From: Streptomyces violaceoruber
GTDB lineage: Bacteria; Actinomycetota; Actinomycetes; Streptomycetales; Streptomycetaceae
Direction: 5' to 3'
DNA: 64,000 bases
NCBI RefSeq assembly: GCF_033406955.1
Contig: NZ_CP137734.1
Span: forward strand, 1,302,001-1,366,000
Shown: piece after piece, positions 24,298 through 32,319 of the stretch
Numbering within the stretch: the stretch's first letter is position 1
Layout of the letters: the number at the start of each line of letters is the position of its first letter
Program-made: the position numbers and the translations under genes
The notes under the pieces: generated by a model
The model's input: the letters and a program-made list of their open reading frames with translations, nothing else
The model's database searches: none
Told to the model about the DNA's origin: nothing

Positions 24298-26103
24298 ATG
24301 GCCACTCCCCTGTCCGACACCCCTCTGTCCCCGCTCCGCACCGTCGCCGTCGTCGGCCTCGGCACCATGGGCACCGGCATCGCCGAGATCCTGGCCGGGG
24401 CCGGCCGCGAGGTCGTCGGCATCGACGTCAGCGAGGCGCAGGCCGTCAAGGCGGTCGCCGCGCTGGAGTCCTCCACCGCCCGTGCCGTCGAGCGCGGCCG
24501 GCTGACCGAGGAGGAGCGCGCCGCCGCCCTGGGCCGCGTCCGCACCTCCACCGACCTGCGGGCGGCCGCCGGCGCCGACCTGGTGATCGAGGTGGTCCCG
24601 GAGTCGTACGAGATCAAGCAGCGGGTCTTGAGGGAGCTGGACGGGATCGTGCGTCCGGAGGCGATCCTGGCGACCGGCACCAACGCGCTGTCCGTCACGC
24701 GGCTGGCCGCCGACTCGGCCCGCCCGGAGCGGGTGCTCGGCCTGCACTTCTTCAACCCGGCACCGGCCATGAAGCTGGTCGAGGTCGTCTCCTCGGTGCT
24801 GACCGCGCCCGCCGCCGTCACGGCCGTCACCGACCTCGCCCTGGACCTCGGCAAGGAGCCGGTCGCGGTCGGGGACCGGCCCGGGTTCGTCGCGGACGGG
24901 CTGCTGTTCGGCTACCTCAACCAGGCCGCCGCGATGTACGAGGCGAACTACGCCTCCCGCGAGGACATCGACGCCGCGATGCGGCTCGGCTGCGGCCTGC
25001 CGATGGGACCGCTGGCCCTGCTCGACCTGGTGGGCGTGGACACCGCGCGCACGGTCCTGGAGGCCATGTACGCCGCCTCCCGCGACCGGCTGCACGCCCC
25101 CGCGCCGATCCTCAGGCAGCTCAGCGAGGCGGGCCTGACGGGGCGCAAGGCGGGGCGCGGCTTCTACACCTACGAGGCGCCCGGCAGCGCGGTCGTGGTG
25201 CCGGACGCGCTGACCCCGGCCAGGGGCGGCAACGCGGTCGCCGGACGGCCGGTGCGCGCGGTGGGCGTGGCCGGTTCGGGCACCATGGCGTCCGGCATCG
25301 CGGAGGTGTTCGCCAAGGCCGGGTACGCGGTGGTGCTGGCCGCCCGCAGCGCGGAGAAGGCGCAGACGGCCAAGGCCCGGATCGGGAAGTCCCTGTCCCG
25401 GTCGGTGGACAAGGGACGCATGACCGCGGAGGCGGCCGCGCGGACGCTGGAGCTGATCACGCCGACGGGCACGTACGACGACTTCGCCGACGTCGACCTG
25501 GCCGTGGAGGCCGTCGCCGAGGACCTGGAGGTGAAGCGGCAGCTGTTCGGCACGCTGGACAAGGTCTGCAAGCCCGGCGCGGTGCTGGCCACCACCACGT
25601 CCTCGCTGCCGGTCGTCGCCTGCGCCCGCGCCACCTCGCGCCCGCAGGACGTGATCGGGATGCACTTCTTCAACCCGGCCCCGGCGATGAAGCTGGTCGA
25701 GGTGGTCCGCACGGTGCTGACCGCCGACGACGTGCACGCCACGGTGCACGAGGTCTGCGCCAAGGTGCGCAAGCACGCCGTGGACTGCGGCGACCGGGCC
25801 GGGTTCATCGTGAACGCGCTGCTGTTCCCGTACCTCAACAACGCGGTCAAGATGGTGCAGGAGCACTACGCGACCCTCGACGACATCGACGCGGCGATGA
25901 AGCTGGGCGGCGGTTACCCGATGGGCCCGTTCGAGCTGCTCGACGTGGTCGGACTCGACGTGTCGCTCGCCATCGAGAAGGTGCTGCACCGGGAGTTCCG
26001 CGACCCGGGCCTCGCGCCGGCGCCGCTGCTCGAGCACCTGGTGGCCGCGGGCTGCCTCGGCCGCAAGACGGGCCGCGGTTTCCGCGAGCATGCCCGCCGC
26101 TGA
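24298..26103 (+). CDS. tandem-duplicated 3-hydroxyacyl-CoA dehydrogenase
   Basis: 601 residues made of two complete 3-hydroxyacyl-CoA dehydrogenase modules (~residues 14-300 and 318-601). Each has an NAD-binding loop (VVGLGTMGTGIAE; VAGSGTMASGIAE), the catalytic motif HFFNPAPAMKLVEV, and a C-terminal GRKAGRGFY/GRKTGRGF end. They would interconvert (S)-3-hydroxyacyl-CoA and 3-ketoacyl-CoA with NAD. Position upstream of ccr suggests 3-hydroxybutyryl-CoA formation feeding crotonyl-CoA, although fatty-acid or phenylacetate degradation is equally possible. ATG follows CTGGAG. The modules differ in sequence, so the duplication is old. Confidence 0.88.
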   Translation: MATPLSDTPLSPLRTVAVVGLGTMGTGIAEILAGAGREVVGIDVSEAQAVKAVAALESSTARAVERGRLTEEERAAALGRVRTSTDLRAAAGADLVIEVVPESYEIKQRVLRELDGIVRPEAILATGTNALSVTRLAADSARPERVLGLHFFNPAPAMKLVEVVSSVLTAPAAVTAVTDLALDLGKEPVAVGDRPGFVADGLLFGYLNQAAAMYEANYASREDIDAAMRLGCGLPMGPLALLDLVGVDTARTVLEAMYAASRDRLHAPAPILRQLSEAGLTGRKAGRGFYTYEAPGSAVVVPDALTPARGGNAVAGRPVRAVGVAGSGTMASGIAEVFAKAGYAVVLAARSAEKAQTAKARIGKSLSRSVDKGRMTAEAAARTLELITPTGTYDDFADVDLAVEAVAEDLEVKRQLFGTLDKVCKPGAVLATTTSSLPVVACARATSRPQDVIGMHFFNPAPAMKLVEVVRTVLTADDVHATVHEVCAKVRKHAVDCGDRAGFIVNALLFPYLNNAVKMVQEHYATLDDIDAAMKLGGGYPMGPFELLDVVGLDVSLAIEKVLHREFRDPGLAPAPLLEHLVAAGCLGRKTGRGFREHARR

Positions 26104-26166
26104 GCCGTCGGGCGACTGGCCGCGGTCCGAGGAGGACTGGGGCGGACTGCTCGATCCGGCCGGGTC

Positions 26167-26192
26167 TCCCCCGCCCCACGCGGGCGGGGGGA
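26167..26192 (+). terminator. GC-rich hairpin after the hydroxyacyl-CoA dehydrogenase gene
   Basis: About ten base pairs (26167-26176 with 26182-26192, one bulged G) lie 64 bases beyond the stop at 26103 and before the TetR promoter. No U-tract. Confidence 0.45.
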
Positions 26193-26227
26193 TCCCCGGT
26201 CACGCGCATGATTGCGCCCGCATGCAG

Positions 26228-26233
26228 TACGTT
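26228..26233 (+). promoter_or_regulatory. -10 hexamer for leaderless TetR mRNA
   Basis: TACGTT, then 6 bases, then ATG at 26240; this decides the start over the ATG at 26222. Confidence 0.55.
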
Positions 26234-26239
26234 CGGGTC

Positions 26240-27058
26240 ATGTCCCAGCCCGCCAAGTCCTCACGTACCTCAGCCACGCCCGACGCGCCGGAGAGCGCGG
26301 CCGGCAGCCGAGCCGCCGCCCAGCGGCTCAAAATGCGCCGGGAGCTGGCGGCGGCGGCGATGGAGCTGTTCGCGACCAAGGGGTACGAGGCGACCACCGT
26401 CGACGAGATCGCGGCCCAGGCCGGGGTGGCCCGCCGCACCTTCTTCCGCCACTTCCGCTCCAAGGAAGAGGCGATCTTCCCGGACCACGACGACACCCTG
26501 GTGCGGGCCGAGGCGGTGCTCAACGCGGCGCCCGCGCACGAGCATCCGCTCGACACGGTGTGCCGCGGCATCAAGGAAGTCATGAAGATGTACGCGGCCC
26601 GGCCGGAGATCTCGGTGGCCCGCTACAAGCTGACGCGCGAGGTGCCCACCCTGCGCGAGGCGGAGATCGCGTCGGTGGCCCGATACGAGCGGCTGTTCAC
26701 CCGCTATCTGCTCGGCCACTTCGACGAGCACGCGCACGACGACGACGCCAACGACGACCCGCTGCTCGCGGAGGTCGCGGCGTCCGCCGTGGTCACCGCG
26801 CACAACCACGTGCTGCGGCGCTGGCTGCGGGCCGACGGACAGGGCGACGTCGAGGCCGAGCTGGACCACGCCTTCGCGATCGTGCGCAGGACCTTCGGCA
26901 CGGGCATCGGGGCGGGCCGCAGCACGGCCTCCACCGCCCGCCCCGCCGTCTCCTCCTCGGCCTCCGTGCAGGGCGAGGTGCTCGTGACGGTGGCGCGCAC
27001 CGACGCGCCGCTGCACGAGGTCATGCGCACCATCGAACAGGCGCTCAAGGAGCGCTGA
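26240..27058 (+). CDS. TetR-family transcriptional regulator upstream of ccr
   Basis: 272 residues. The N-terminal helix-turn-helix is textbook: LFATKGYEATTVDEIAAQAG-VARRTFFRHFRSKEEAI (residues ~45-82). The ligand domain runs to about 215 and a short extra C-terminal segment (VLVTVARTDAPLHEVMRTIE) follows. Position between two CoA-metabolic genes suggests an acyl-CoA-responsive repressor of ccr and/or of itself; this is inference. Palindromes near 23985, 27153, 27213 and 27234 are candidate targets. ATG at 26222 would add six residues but does not fit the promoter. Confidence 0.88.
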   Translation: MSQPAKSSRTSATPDAPESAAGSRAAAQRLKMRRELAAAAMELFATKGYEATTVDEIAAQAGVARRTFFRHFRSKEEAIFPDHDDTLVRAEAVLNAAPAHEHPLDTVCRGIKEVMKMYAARPEISVARYKLTREVPTLREAEIASVARYERLFTRYLLGHFDEHAHDDDANDDPLLAEVAASAVVTAHNHVLRRWLRADGQGDVEAELDHAFAIVRRTFGTGIGAGRSTASTARPAVSSSASVQGEVLVTVARTDAPLHEVMRTIEQALKER

Positions 27059-27091
27059 CCGTCCCCCACCGCACCGTTCGACTCTGTGACG

Positions 27092-27118
27092 ACGGCCACC
27101 CACCGGGTGGCCGTTTTT
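27092..27118 (+). terminator. intrinsic terminator of the TetR gene
   Basis: A perfect 10-bp stem (27092-27101 with 27105-27114), a 3-base loop and a T-run to 27118. This is a classical rho-independent terminator that isolates ccr transcription. Confidence 0.92.
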
Positions 27119-27152
27119 GCATGTCGGCGTCCGTTTTTCCCCTTCGGCGGGA

Positions 27153-27171
27153 GATGATTCGATCGATCATC
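27153..27171. promoter_or_regulatory. 19-bp inverted repeat upstream of ccr
   Basis: Arms GATGAT and ATCATC are separated by 7 bases. It lies about 55 bp upstream of the ccr -35 element in an AT-richer patch. Two copies of TCATCTG follow at about 27174-27210. Operator candidate only. Confidence 0.4.
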
Positions 27172-27212
27172 GCTCATCTGTCACGTAAAGATTTCATCTG
27201 AGAAGAGTTTCT

Positions 27213-27225
27213 GGCACTCAGTGCC
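27213..27225. promoter_or_regulatory. perfect 6-1-6 palindrome just upstream of the ccr -35
   Basis: GGCACT-C-AGTGCC ends at the base before the TTGCGG -35 hexamer, an activator or repressor position. Confidence 0.5.
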
Positions 27226-27254
27226 TTGCGGGGTGACACGCGGTGTCATACGTT
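27226..27254 (+). promoter_or_regulatory. ccr promoter with a palindrome filling the spacer
   Basis: TTGCGG (27226-27231) and TACGTT (27249-27254) are separated by exactly 17 bp, a good vegetative-sigma promoter. Fifteen of the 17 spacer bases form the perfect inverted repeat TGACAC-GCG-GTGTCA (27234-27248). Transcription would start near 27261, leaving a leader of about 130 bases. Confidence 0.7.
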
Positions 27255-27301
27255 GAAGGTGTTCGGGCTGTCCCCGCACCTCATCCCCTGCGCGTCCGAA
27301 C

Positions 27302-27374
27302 GCCTGCGTCACAGGCACACACCCTCACCTCAGCAGCACCGACGTAACCCTCAGCGCCCCTCCCTCAGGGCGCT
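27302..27374 (+). other. structured 5' leader of ccr
   Basis: Two perfect hairpins fall in the predicted untranslated leader: GCCTG/CAGGC (27302-27316, 5-base loop) and AGCGCCC/GGGCGCT (27353-27374, 8-base loop). The second ends about 8 bases before the GGAGG Shine-Dalgarno. No known riboswitch is recognised. Confidence 0.45.
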
Positions 27375-27393
27375 CACCGCCGGAGGCAACACC

Positions 27394-28737
27394 GTGACCG
27401 TGAAGGACATCCTGGACGCGATCCAGTCGCCCGACTCCACGCCGGCCGACATCGCCGCACTGCCGCTCCCCGAGTCGTACCGCGCGATCACCGTGCACAA
27501 GGACGAGACCGAGATGTTCGCGGGCCTCGAGACCCGCGACAAGGACCCCCGCAAGTCGATCCACCTGGACGACGTGCCGGTGCCCGAGCTGGGCCCCGGC
27601 GAGGCCCTGGTGGCCGTCATGGCCTCCTCGGTCAACTACAACTCGGTGTGGACCTCGATCTTCGAGCCGCTGTCCACCTTCGGGTTCCTGGAGCGCTACG
27701 GCCGGGTCAGCGACCTCGCCAAGCGGCACGACCTGCCGTACCACGTCATCGGCTCCGACCTCGCCGGTGTCGTCCTGCGCACCGGTCCGGGCGTCAACGC
27801 CTGGCAGGCGGGCGACGAGGTCGTCGCGCACTGCCTCTCCGTCGAGCTGGAGTCCTCCGACGGCCACAACGACACGATGCTCGACCCCGAGCAGCGCATC
27901 TGGGGCTTCGAGACCAACTTCGGCGGCCTCGCGGAGATCGCGCTGGTCAAGTCCAACCAGCTGATGCCGAAGCCGGACCACCTGAGCTGGGAGGAGGCCG
28001 CCGCTCCCGGCCTGGTCAACTCCACCGCGTACCGCCAGCTCGTCTCCCGCAACGGCGCCGGCATGAAGCAGGGCGACAACGTGCTCATCTGGGGCGCGAG
28101 CGGCGGACTCGGCTCGTACGCCACCCAGTTCGCCCTCGCCGGCGGCGCCAACCCGATCTGCGTCGTCTCCTCGCCGCAGAAGGCGGAGATCTGCCGCGCG
28201 ATGGGCGCCGAGGCGATCATCGACCGCAACGCCGAGGGCTACCGGTTCTGGAAGGACGAGAACACCCAGGACCCGAAGGAGTGGAAGCGCTTCGGCAAGC
28301 GCATCCGCGAACTGACCGGCGGCGAGGACATCGACATCGTCTTCGAGCACCCCGGCCGCGAGACCTTCGGCGCCTCCGTCTTCGTCACCCGCAAGGGCGG
28401 CACCATCACCACCTGCGCCTCGACCTCGGGCTACATGCACGAGTACGACAACCGCTACCTGTGGATGTCCCTGAAGCGCATCATCGGCTCGCACTTCGCC
28501 AACTACCGCGAGGCCTGGGAGGCCAACCGCCTCATCGCCAAGGGCAGGATCCACCCCACGCTCTCCAAGGTGTACTCCCTCGAGGACACCGGCCAGGCCG
28601 CCTACGACGTCCACCGCAACCTCCACCAGGGCAAGGTCGGCGTGCTGTGCCTGGCGCCCGAGGAGGGCGCGGGCGTGCGCGACCGGGAGAAGCGCGCGCA
28701 GCACCTCGACGCCATCAACCGCTTCCGGAACATCTGA
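27394..28737 (+). CDS. ccr: crotonyl-CoA carboxylase/reductase
   Basis: 447 residues. Converts crotonyl-CoA, CO2 and NADPH to (2S)-ethylmalonyl-CoA, the committed step of the ethylmalonyl-CoA pathway and a source of polyketide extender units. It is a medium-chain dehydrogenase/reductase fold with NADPH loop WGASGGLGSYAT near residue 235. The CO2-pocket residues described for the Kitasatospora enzyme appear to be present, shifted by two: Asn83, Phe172-Glu173 and His367 (GSHFAN). GTG at 27394 has GGAGG 7 bases upstream; the length matches known Ccr. It leads an apparent operon of five genes to 33525 and has a palindromic promoter. Confidence 0.96.
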   Translation: MTVKDILDAIQSPDSTPADIAALPLPESYRAITVHKDETEMFAGLETRDKDPRKSIHLDDVPVPELGPGEALVAVMASSVNYNSVWTSIFEPLSTFGFLERYGRVSDLAKRHDLPYHVIGSDLAGVVLRTGPGVNAWQAGDEVVAHCLSVELESSDGHNDTMLDPEQRIWGFETNFGGLAEIALVKSNQLMPKPDHLSWEEAAAPGLVNSTAYRQLVSRNGAGMKQGDNVLIWGASGGLGSYATQFALAGGANPICVVSSPQKAEICRAMGAEAIIDRNAEGYRFWKDENTQDPKEWKRFGKRIRELTGGEDIDIVFEHPGRETFGASVFVTRKGGTITTCASTSGYMHEYDNRYLWMSLKRIIGSHFANYREAWEANRLIAKGRIHPTLSKVYSLEDTGQAAYDVHRNLHQGKVGVLCLAPEEGAGVRDREKRAQHLDAINRFRNI

Positions 28738-28755
28738 GGACGGCGGAGGCCACAC

Positions 28756-30783
28756 ATGACTGAGCGTCACAAGGACCGGCCGTGGCTCATGCGCACCTAC
28801 GCCGGTCACTCCACGGCCGAGGCGTCCAACGAGCTGTACCGGCGCAACCTCGCCAAGGGCCAGACGGGTCTGTCGGTCGCCTTCGACCTGCCGACCCAGA
28901 CCGGCTACGACTCCGACCACGTCCTCGCCCGCGGCGAGGTCGGCCGGGTCGGCGTGCCGGTCGCGCACCTCGGTGACATGCGCCGGCTGTTCCAGGACAT
29001 CCCGCTGGAGCAGATGAACACCTCGATGACCATCAACGCCACGGCCATGTGGCTGCTGGCGCTCTACCAGGTCGTCGCGGAGGAGCAGGGCGCGGACCTC
29101 ACCAAGCTCCAGGGCACGACCCAGAACGACATCGTCAAGGAGTACCTGTCCCGGGGGACGCACGTCTTCCCGCCGGGACCGTCGCTCCGCCTGACGACGG
29201 ACATGATCGCGTACACGGTGTCCCACCTGCCCAAGTGGAACCCGATCAACATCTGCAGCTACCACCTGCAAGAGGCGGGCGCCACGCCGGTGCAGGAGAT
29301 CGCGTACGCGATGTCCACCGCGATCGCCGTGCTCGACGCGGTGCGGGACAGCGGCCAGGTGCCGCAGGAGCGCATGGGCGACGTGGTCGGCCGCATCTCC
29401 TTCTTCGTGAACGCGGGCGTCCGCTTCGTCGAGGAGATGTGCAAGATGCGCGCCTTCGGCCGCATCTGGGACCGCGTCACCCGCGAGCGCTACGGCATCG
29501 AGAACCCCAAGCACCGCCGCTTCCGCTACGGCGTCCAGGTCAACTCCCTGGGCCTGACCGAGGCGCAGCCGGAGAACAACGTGCAGCGGATCGTGCTGGA
29601 GATGCTGGCGGTCACCCTCTCCAAGGACGCACGCGCGCGTGCCGTGCAGCTGCCGGCCTGGAACGAGGCGCTGGGCCTGCCCCGGCCCTGGGACCAGCAG
29701 TGGTCGCTGCGCATCCAGCAGGTGCTGGCGCACGAGAGCGACCTGCTGGAGTACGAGGACCTCTTCGAGGGCTCGAAGGTGGTCGAGGCGAAGGTCGACG
29801 AGCTGGTCGAGGCGGCCTTCGCGGAGATCGAACGCATCCAGGAGATGGGCGGCGCGATGGCCGCCGTCGAGTCCGGCTACCTCAAGTCCCAGCTGGTGGC
29901 CTCGCACGCCGAGCGCCGGGCCCGGATCGAGTCCGGCGAGGAGAAGATCATCGGTGTCAACGCCTTCGAGGGCACCGAGCCCAACCCGCTGACCGCCGAC
30001 CTGGACACCGCGATCCAGACGGTCGACCCGGCGGTGGAGGCCCGTGTCATCGCCTCGCTGCACAACTGGCGGGACACGCGGTACCAACCGCCCTTCAACC
30101 ACCCGCGCCCCTGCAAGGCGCTGGAGAAGCTGAAGGAGGCGGCACGCGGCACCGGCAACCTCATGGAGGCCACCCTGGAGTGCGCCCGCGCCGGTGCCAC
30201 GACCGGCGAGTGGGCCGGGGCGCTGCGCGAGGTCTTCGGCGAGTTCCGGGCGCCGACCGGCGTGTCCTCGGCGCCGGTCGCGGTCACCGCGGAGGAGGGT
30301 TCGGCCCTGTCTCAGGTGCGCCGCAAGGTGGAGCTGACGGCCAAGGAGATGGAGGTCGGCAAGCTCCGCTTCCTGGTCGGCAAGCCCGGCCTGGACGGCC
30401 ACTCCAACGGCGCCGAGCAGATCGCCGTGCGCGCCCGCGACGCCGGCTTCGAGGTGGTCTACCAGGGCATCCGGCTCACCCCGGAGCAGATCGTGGACGC
30501 CGCCCTCGCGGAGGACGTGCACGCGGTGGGCCTGTCCATCCTGTCCGGCTCGCACGCCCAACTGGTGCCGGACGTACTCGAACGGCTCCGTGTGGCCGGT
30601 GCCACAGACATCCCGGTGATCGCCGGTGGCATCATCCCGAACGGTGACGCCGAGGACCTGCGGGCCGCGGGAGTGGCCGCGGTCTTCACCCCGAAGGACT
30701 TCGACATCACCGGCATCATCGGCCGGATCGTCGACGAGATCCGGTACGCGAACAAGCTCGACCCCCTGGAGGTCCCCGCATGA
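28756..30783 (+). CDS. meaA: ethylmalonyl-CoA mutase, adenosylcobalamin-dependent
   Basis: 675 residues. Rearranges (2R)-ethylmalonyl-CoA to (2S)-methylsuccinyl-CoA. The N-terminal ~510 residues are the mutase barrel (GLSVAFDLPTQTGYDSDH). The C-terminal cobalamin domain has Asp547-x-His549-x-x-Gly552 (LDGHSNG) and the GLSILSGSH loop. Barrel and cobalamin domain are on one chain, as in MeaA. GGAGG lies 8 bases before the ATG, 18 bp after ccr. The stop overlaps the next start (ATGA). Confidence 0.93.
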   Translation: MTERHKDRPWLMRTYAGHSTAEASNELYRRNLAKGQTGLSVAFDLPTQTGYDSDHVLARGEVGRVGVPVAHLGDMRRLFQDIPLEQMNTSMTINATAMWLLALYQVVAEEQGADLTKLQGTTQNDIVKEYLSRGTHVFPPGPSLRLTTDMIAYTVSHLPKWNPINICSYHLQEAGATPVQEIAYAMSTAIAVLDAVRDSGQVPQERMGDVVGRISFFVNAGVRFVEEMCKMRAFGRIWDRVTRERYGIENPKHRRFRYGVQVNSLGLTEAQPENNVQRIVLEMLAVTLSKDARARAVQLPAWNEALGLPRPWDQQWSLRIQQVLAHESDLLEYEDLFEGSKVVEAKVDELVEAAFAEIERIQEMGGAMAAVESGYLKSQLVASHAERRARIESGEEKIIGVNAFEGTEPNPLTADLDTAIQTVDPAVEARVIASLHNWRDTRYQPPFNHPRPCKALEKLKEAARGTGNLMEATLECARAGATTGEWAGALREVFGEFRAPTGVSSAPVAVTAEEGSALSQVRRKVELTAKEMEVGKLRFLVGKPGLDGHSNGAEQIAVRARDAGFEVVYQGIRLTPEQIVDAALAEDVHAVGLSILSGSHAQLVPDVLERLRVAGATDIPVIAGGIIPNGDAEDLRAAGVAAVFTPKDFDITGIIGRIVDEIRYANKLDPLEVPA

Positions 30784-31799
30784 CCACGGTCAACCGCCCG
30801 CCCGTCTCCCACCACCACCCTCAGACGGCGTCCCTGCGGGACGGCACCTCTCGCCTTCGCCCCCGGCGTTCCTGCCTGGCGGTCCCGGGAAGCAACCCCC
30901 GCTTCCTGGAGAAGGCCCAGGGCCTCCCCGCCGACCAGGTCTTCCTCGACCTGGAGGACGCCTGCGCGCCGCTCGCCAAGCCGGAGGCGCGGCACACCAT
31001 CGTCAAGTTCCTCAACGAGGGCGACTGGACCGGCAAGACCCGCGTCGTGCGCGTCAACGACTGGACGACCGAGTGGACGTACCGGGACGTCGTGACGGTG
31101 GTGGAGGGCGCCGGCCCGAACCTGGACTGCATCATGCTCCCCAAGGTCCAGGACGCCCAGCAGGTCGTCGCCCTCGACCTCCTCCTGACCCAGATCGAGA
31201 AGACGATGGGCTTCGAGGTCGGCCGGATCGGCATCGAGGCGCAGATCGAGAACGCGCAGGGTCTCAACAACGTCAACGAGATCGCCCAGGCGAGCCCGCG
31301 CGTGGAGACCATCATCTTCGGCCCGGCCGACTTCATGGCGTCCATCAACATGAAGTCCCTGGTCGTGGGCGAGCAGCCGCCCGGCTACCCGGCCGACGCC
31401 TACCACTTCATCCTGATGAAGATCCTGATGGCCGCCCGCGCCAACAACCTCCAGGCGATCGACGGCCCCTACCTCCAGATCCGCAACGTGGACGGCTACC
31501 GCGAGGTCGCCCAGCGCGCCGCCGCCCTCGGTTTCGACGGCAAGTGGGTGCTGCACCCGGGCCAGGTCGAGGCGTCCAACGAGATCTTCTCGCCCTCCCA
31601 GGAGGACTACGACCACGCCGAGCTGATCCTGGACGCGTACGACTACTACACGTCCGAGGCGGGCGGCAAGAAGGGCTCGGCGATGCTCGGCGACGAGATG
31701 ATCGACGAGGCCAGCCGCAAGATGGCGCTGGTCGTCTCCGGCAAGGGACGTGCCGCGGGCATGCGGCGTACGTCGAAGTTCGAGATCCCGGAGGGCTGA
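30780..31799 (+). CDS. HpcH/HpaI aldolase-citrate lyase family protein, probable malyl-CoA/methylmalyl-CoA lyase
   Basis: 339 residues, a CitE-like TIM barrel. RSCLAVPGSNPRFLEKA is the CoA/N-terminal signature, VFLDLEDACAP carries the acidic residue, and IGIEAQIENAQGL and IIFGPADFMAS hold the Mg-binding Glu and Asp. In this cluster the expected reaction is cleavage of beta-methylmalyl-CoA to glyoxylate and propionyl-CoA. ATG overlaps the meaA stop. The first ~30 residues (SHHHPQTAS...) look like a variable leader. Confidence 0.9.
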   Translation: MTTVNRPPVSHHHPQTASLRDGTSRLRPRRSCLAVPGSNPRFLEKAQGLPADQVFLDLEDACAPLAKPEARHTIVKFLNEGDWTGKTRVVRVNDWTTEWTYRDVVTVVEGAGPNLDCIMLPKVQDAQQVVALDLLLTQIEKTMGFEVGRIGIEAQIENAQGLNNVNEIAQASPRVETIIFGPADFMASINMKSLVVGEQPPGYPADAYHFILMKILMAARANNLQAIDGPYLQIRNVDGYREVAQRAAALGFDGKWVLHPGQVEASNEIFSPSQEDYDHAELILDAYDYYTSEAGGKKGSAMLGDEMIDEASRKMALVVSGKGRAAGMRRTSKFEIPEG

Positions 31800-31804
31800 G
31801 GGCG

Positions 31805-32317
31805 ATGCAGTTCGGACGCACCTACGAGGAGTTCGAGGTCGGGGCGACGTACAAGCACTGGCCGGGGAAGACGGTCACGGAGTACGACGACCACCTGTTC
31901 TGTCTGCTCACCATGAACCACCACCCGCTCCACATGGACGCCAACTACGCCGAGAAGACGACGGACTTCGGCAAGAACGTGGTGGTCGGCAACTACATCT
32001 ACTCGCTCCTGCTCGGCATGTCCGTCCCGGACGTGTCCGGCAAGGCGATCGCCAACCTGGAGATCGAGTCGCTCAAGCACGTGGCGCCGACCTTCCACGG
32101 GGACACGGTCTACGGCCAGACGACCGTGCTCGACAAGTGGCCCTCCAAGTCGAAGAACGACCGCGGCATCGTCCACGTCGAGACCAAGGGCTACAAGCAG
32201 GACGGCACCCTGGTCTGCGTCTTCCGCCGCAAGGTGATGGTGCCGACCGAGACGTACACCAAGGAGCGCGGCGGCGAGCAGCCCGGCCGGCCCGAGCCGA
32301 AGGAACAGGGGAAGTAG
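31805..32317 (+). CDS. MaoC-family hydratase, probable mesaconyl-CoA hydratase
   Basis: 170 residues, one hot-dog domain. FCLLTMNHHPLHMDANYA holds the R-hydratase-like catalytic Asp/His region, and VVVGNYIYSLLLGMSV is typical of MaoC. From context it should hydrate mesaconyl-C1-CoA to beta-methylmalyl-CoA. The proteobacterial enzyme is, as I recall, about twice this length, so this form would need to dimerise to make a double hot dog. ATG follows GAGGG, 5 bp after the lyase stop. Confidence 0.85.
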   Translation: MQFGRTYEEFEVGATYKHWPGKTVTEYDDHLFCLLTMNHHPLHMDANYAEKTTDFGKNVVVGNYIYSLLLGMSVPDVSGKAIANLEIESLKHVAPTFHGDTVYGQTTVLDKWPSKSKNDRGIVHVETKGYKQDGTLVCVFRRKVMVPTETYTKERGGEQPGRPEPKEQGK

Positions 32318-32319
32318 AG

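Noticed and set aside
27325..30561. A 1078-codon open frame on the minus strand opposite ccr and meaA
   Set aside because: Antisense shadow of two unmistakable enzymes; no start signal and no recognisable domain.
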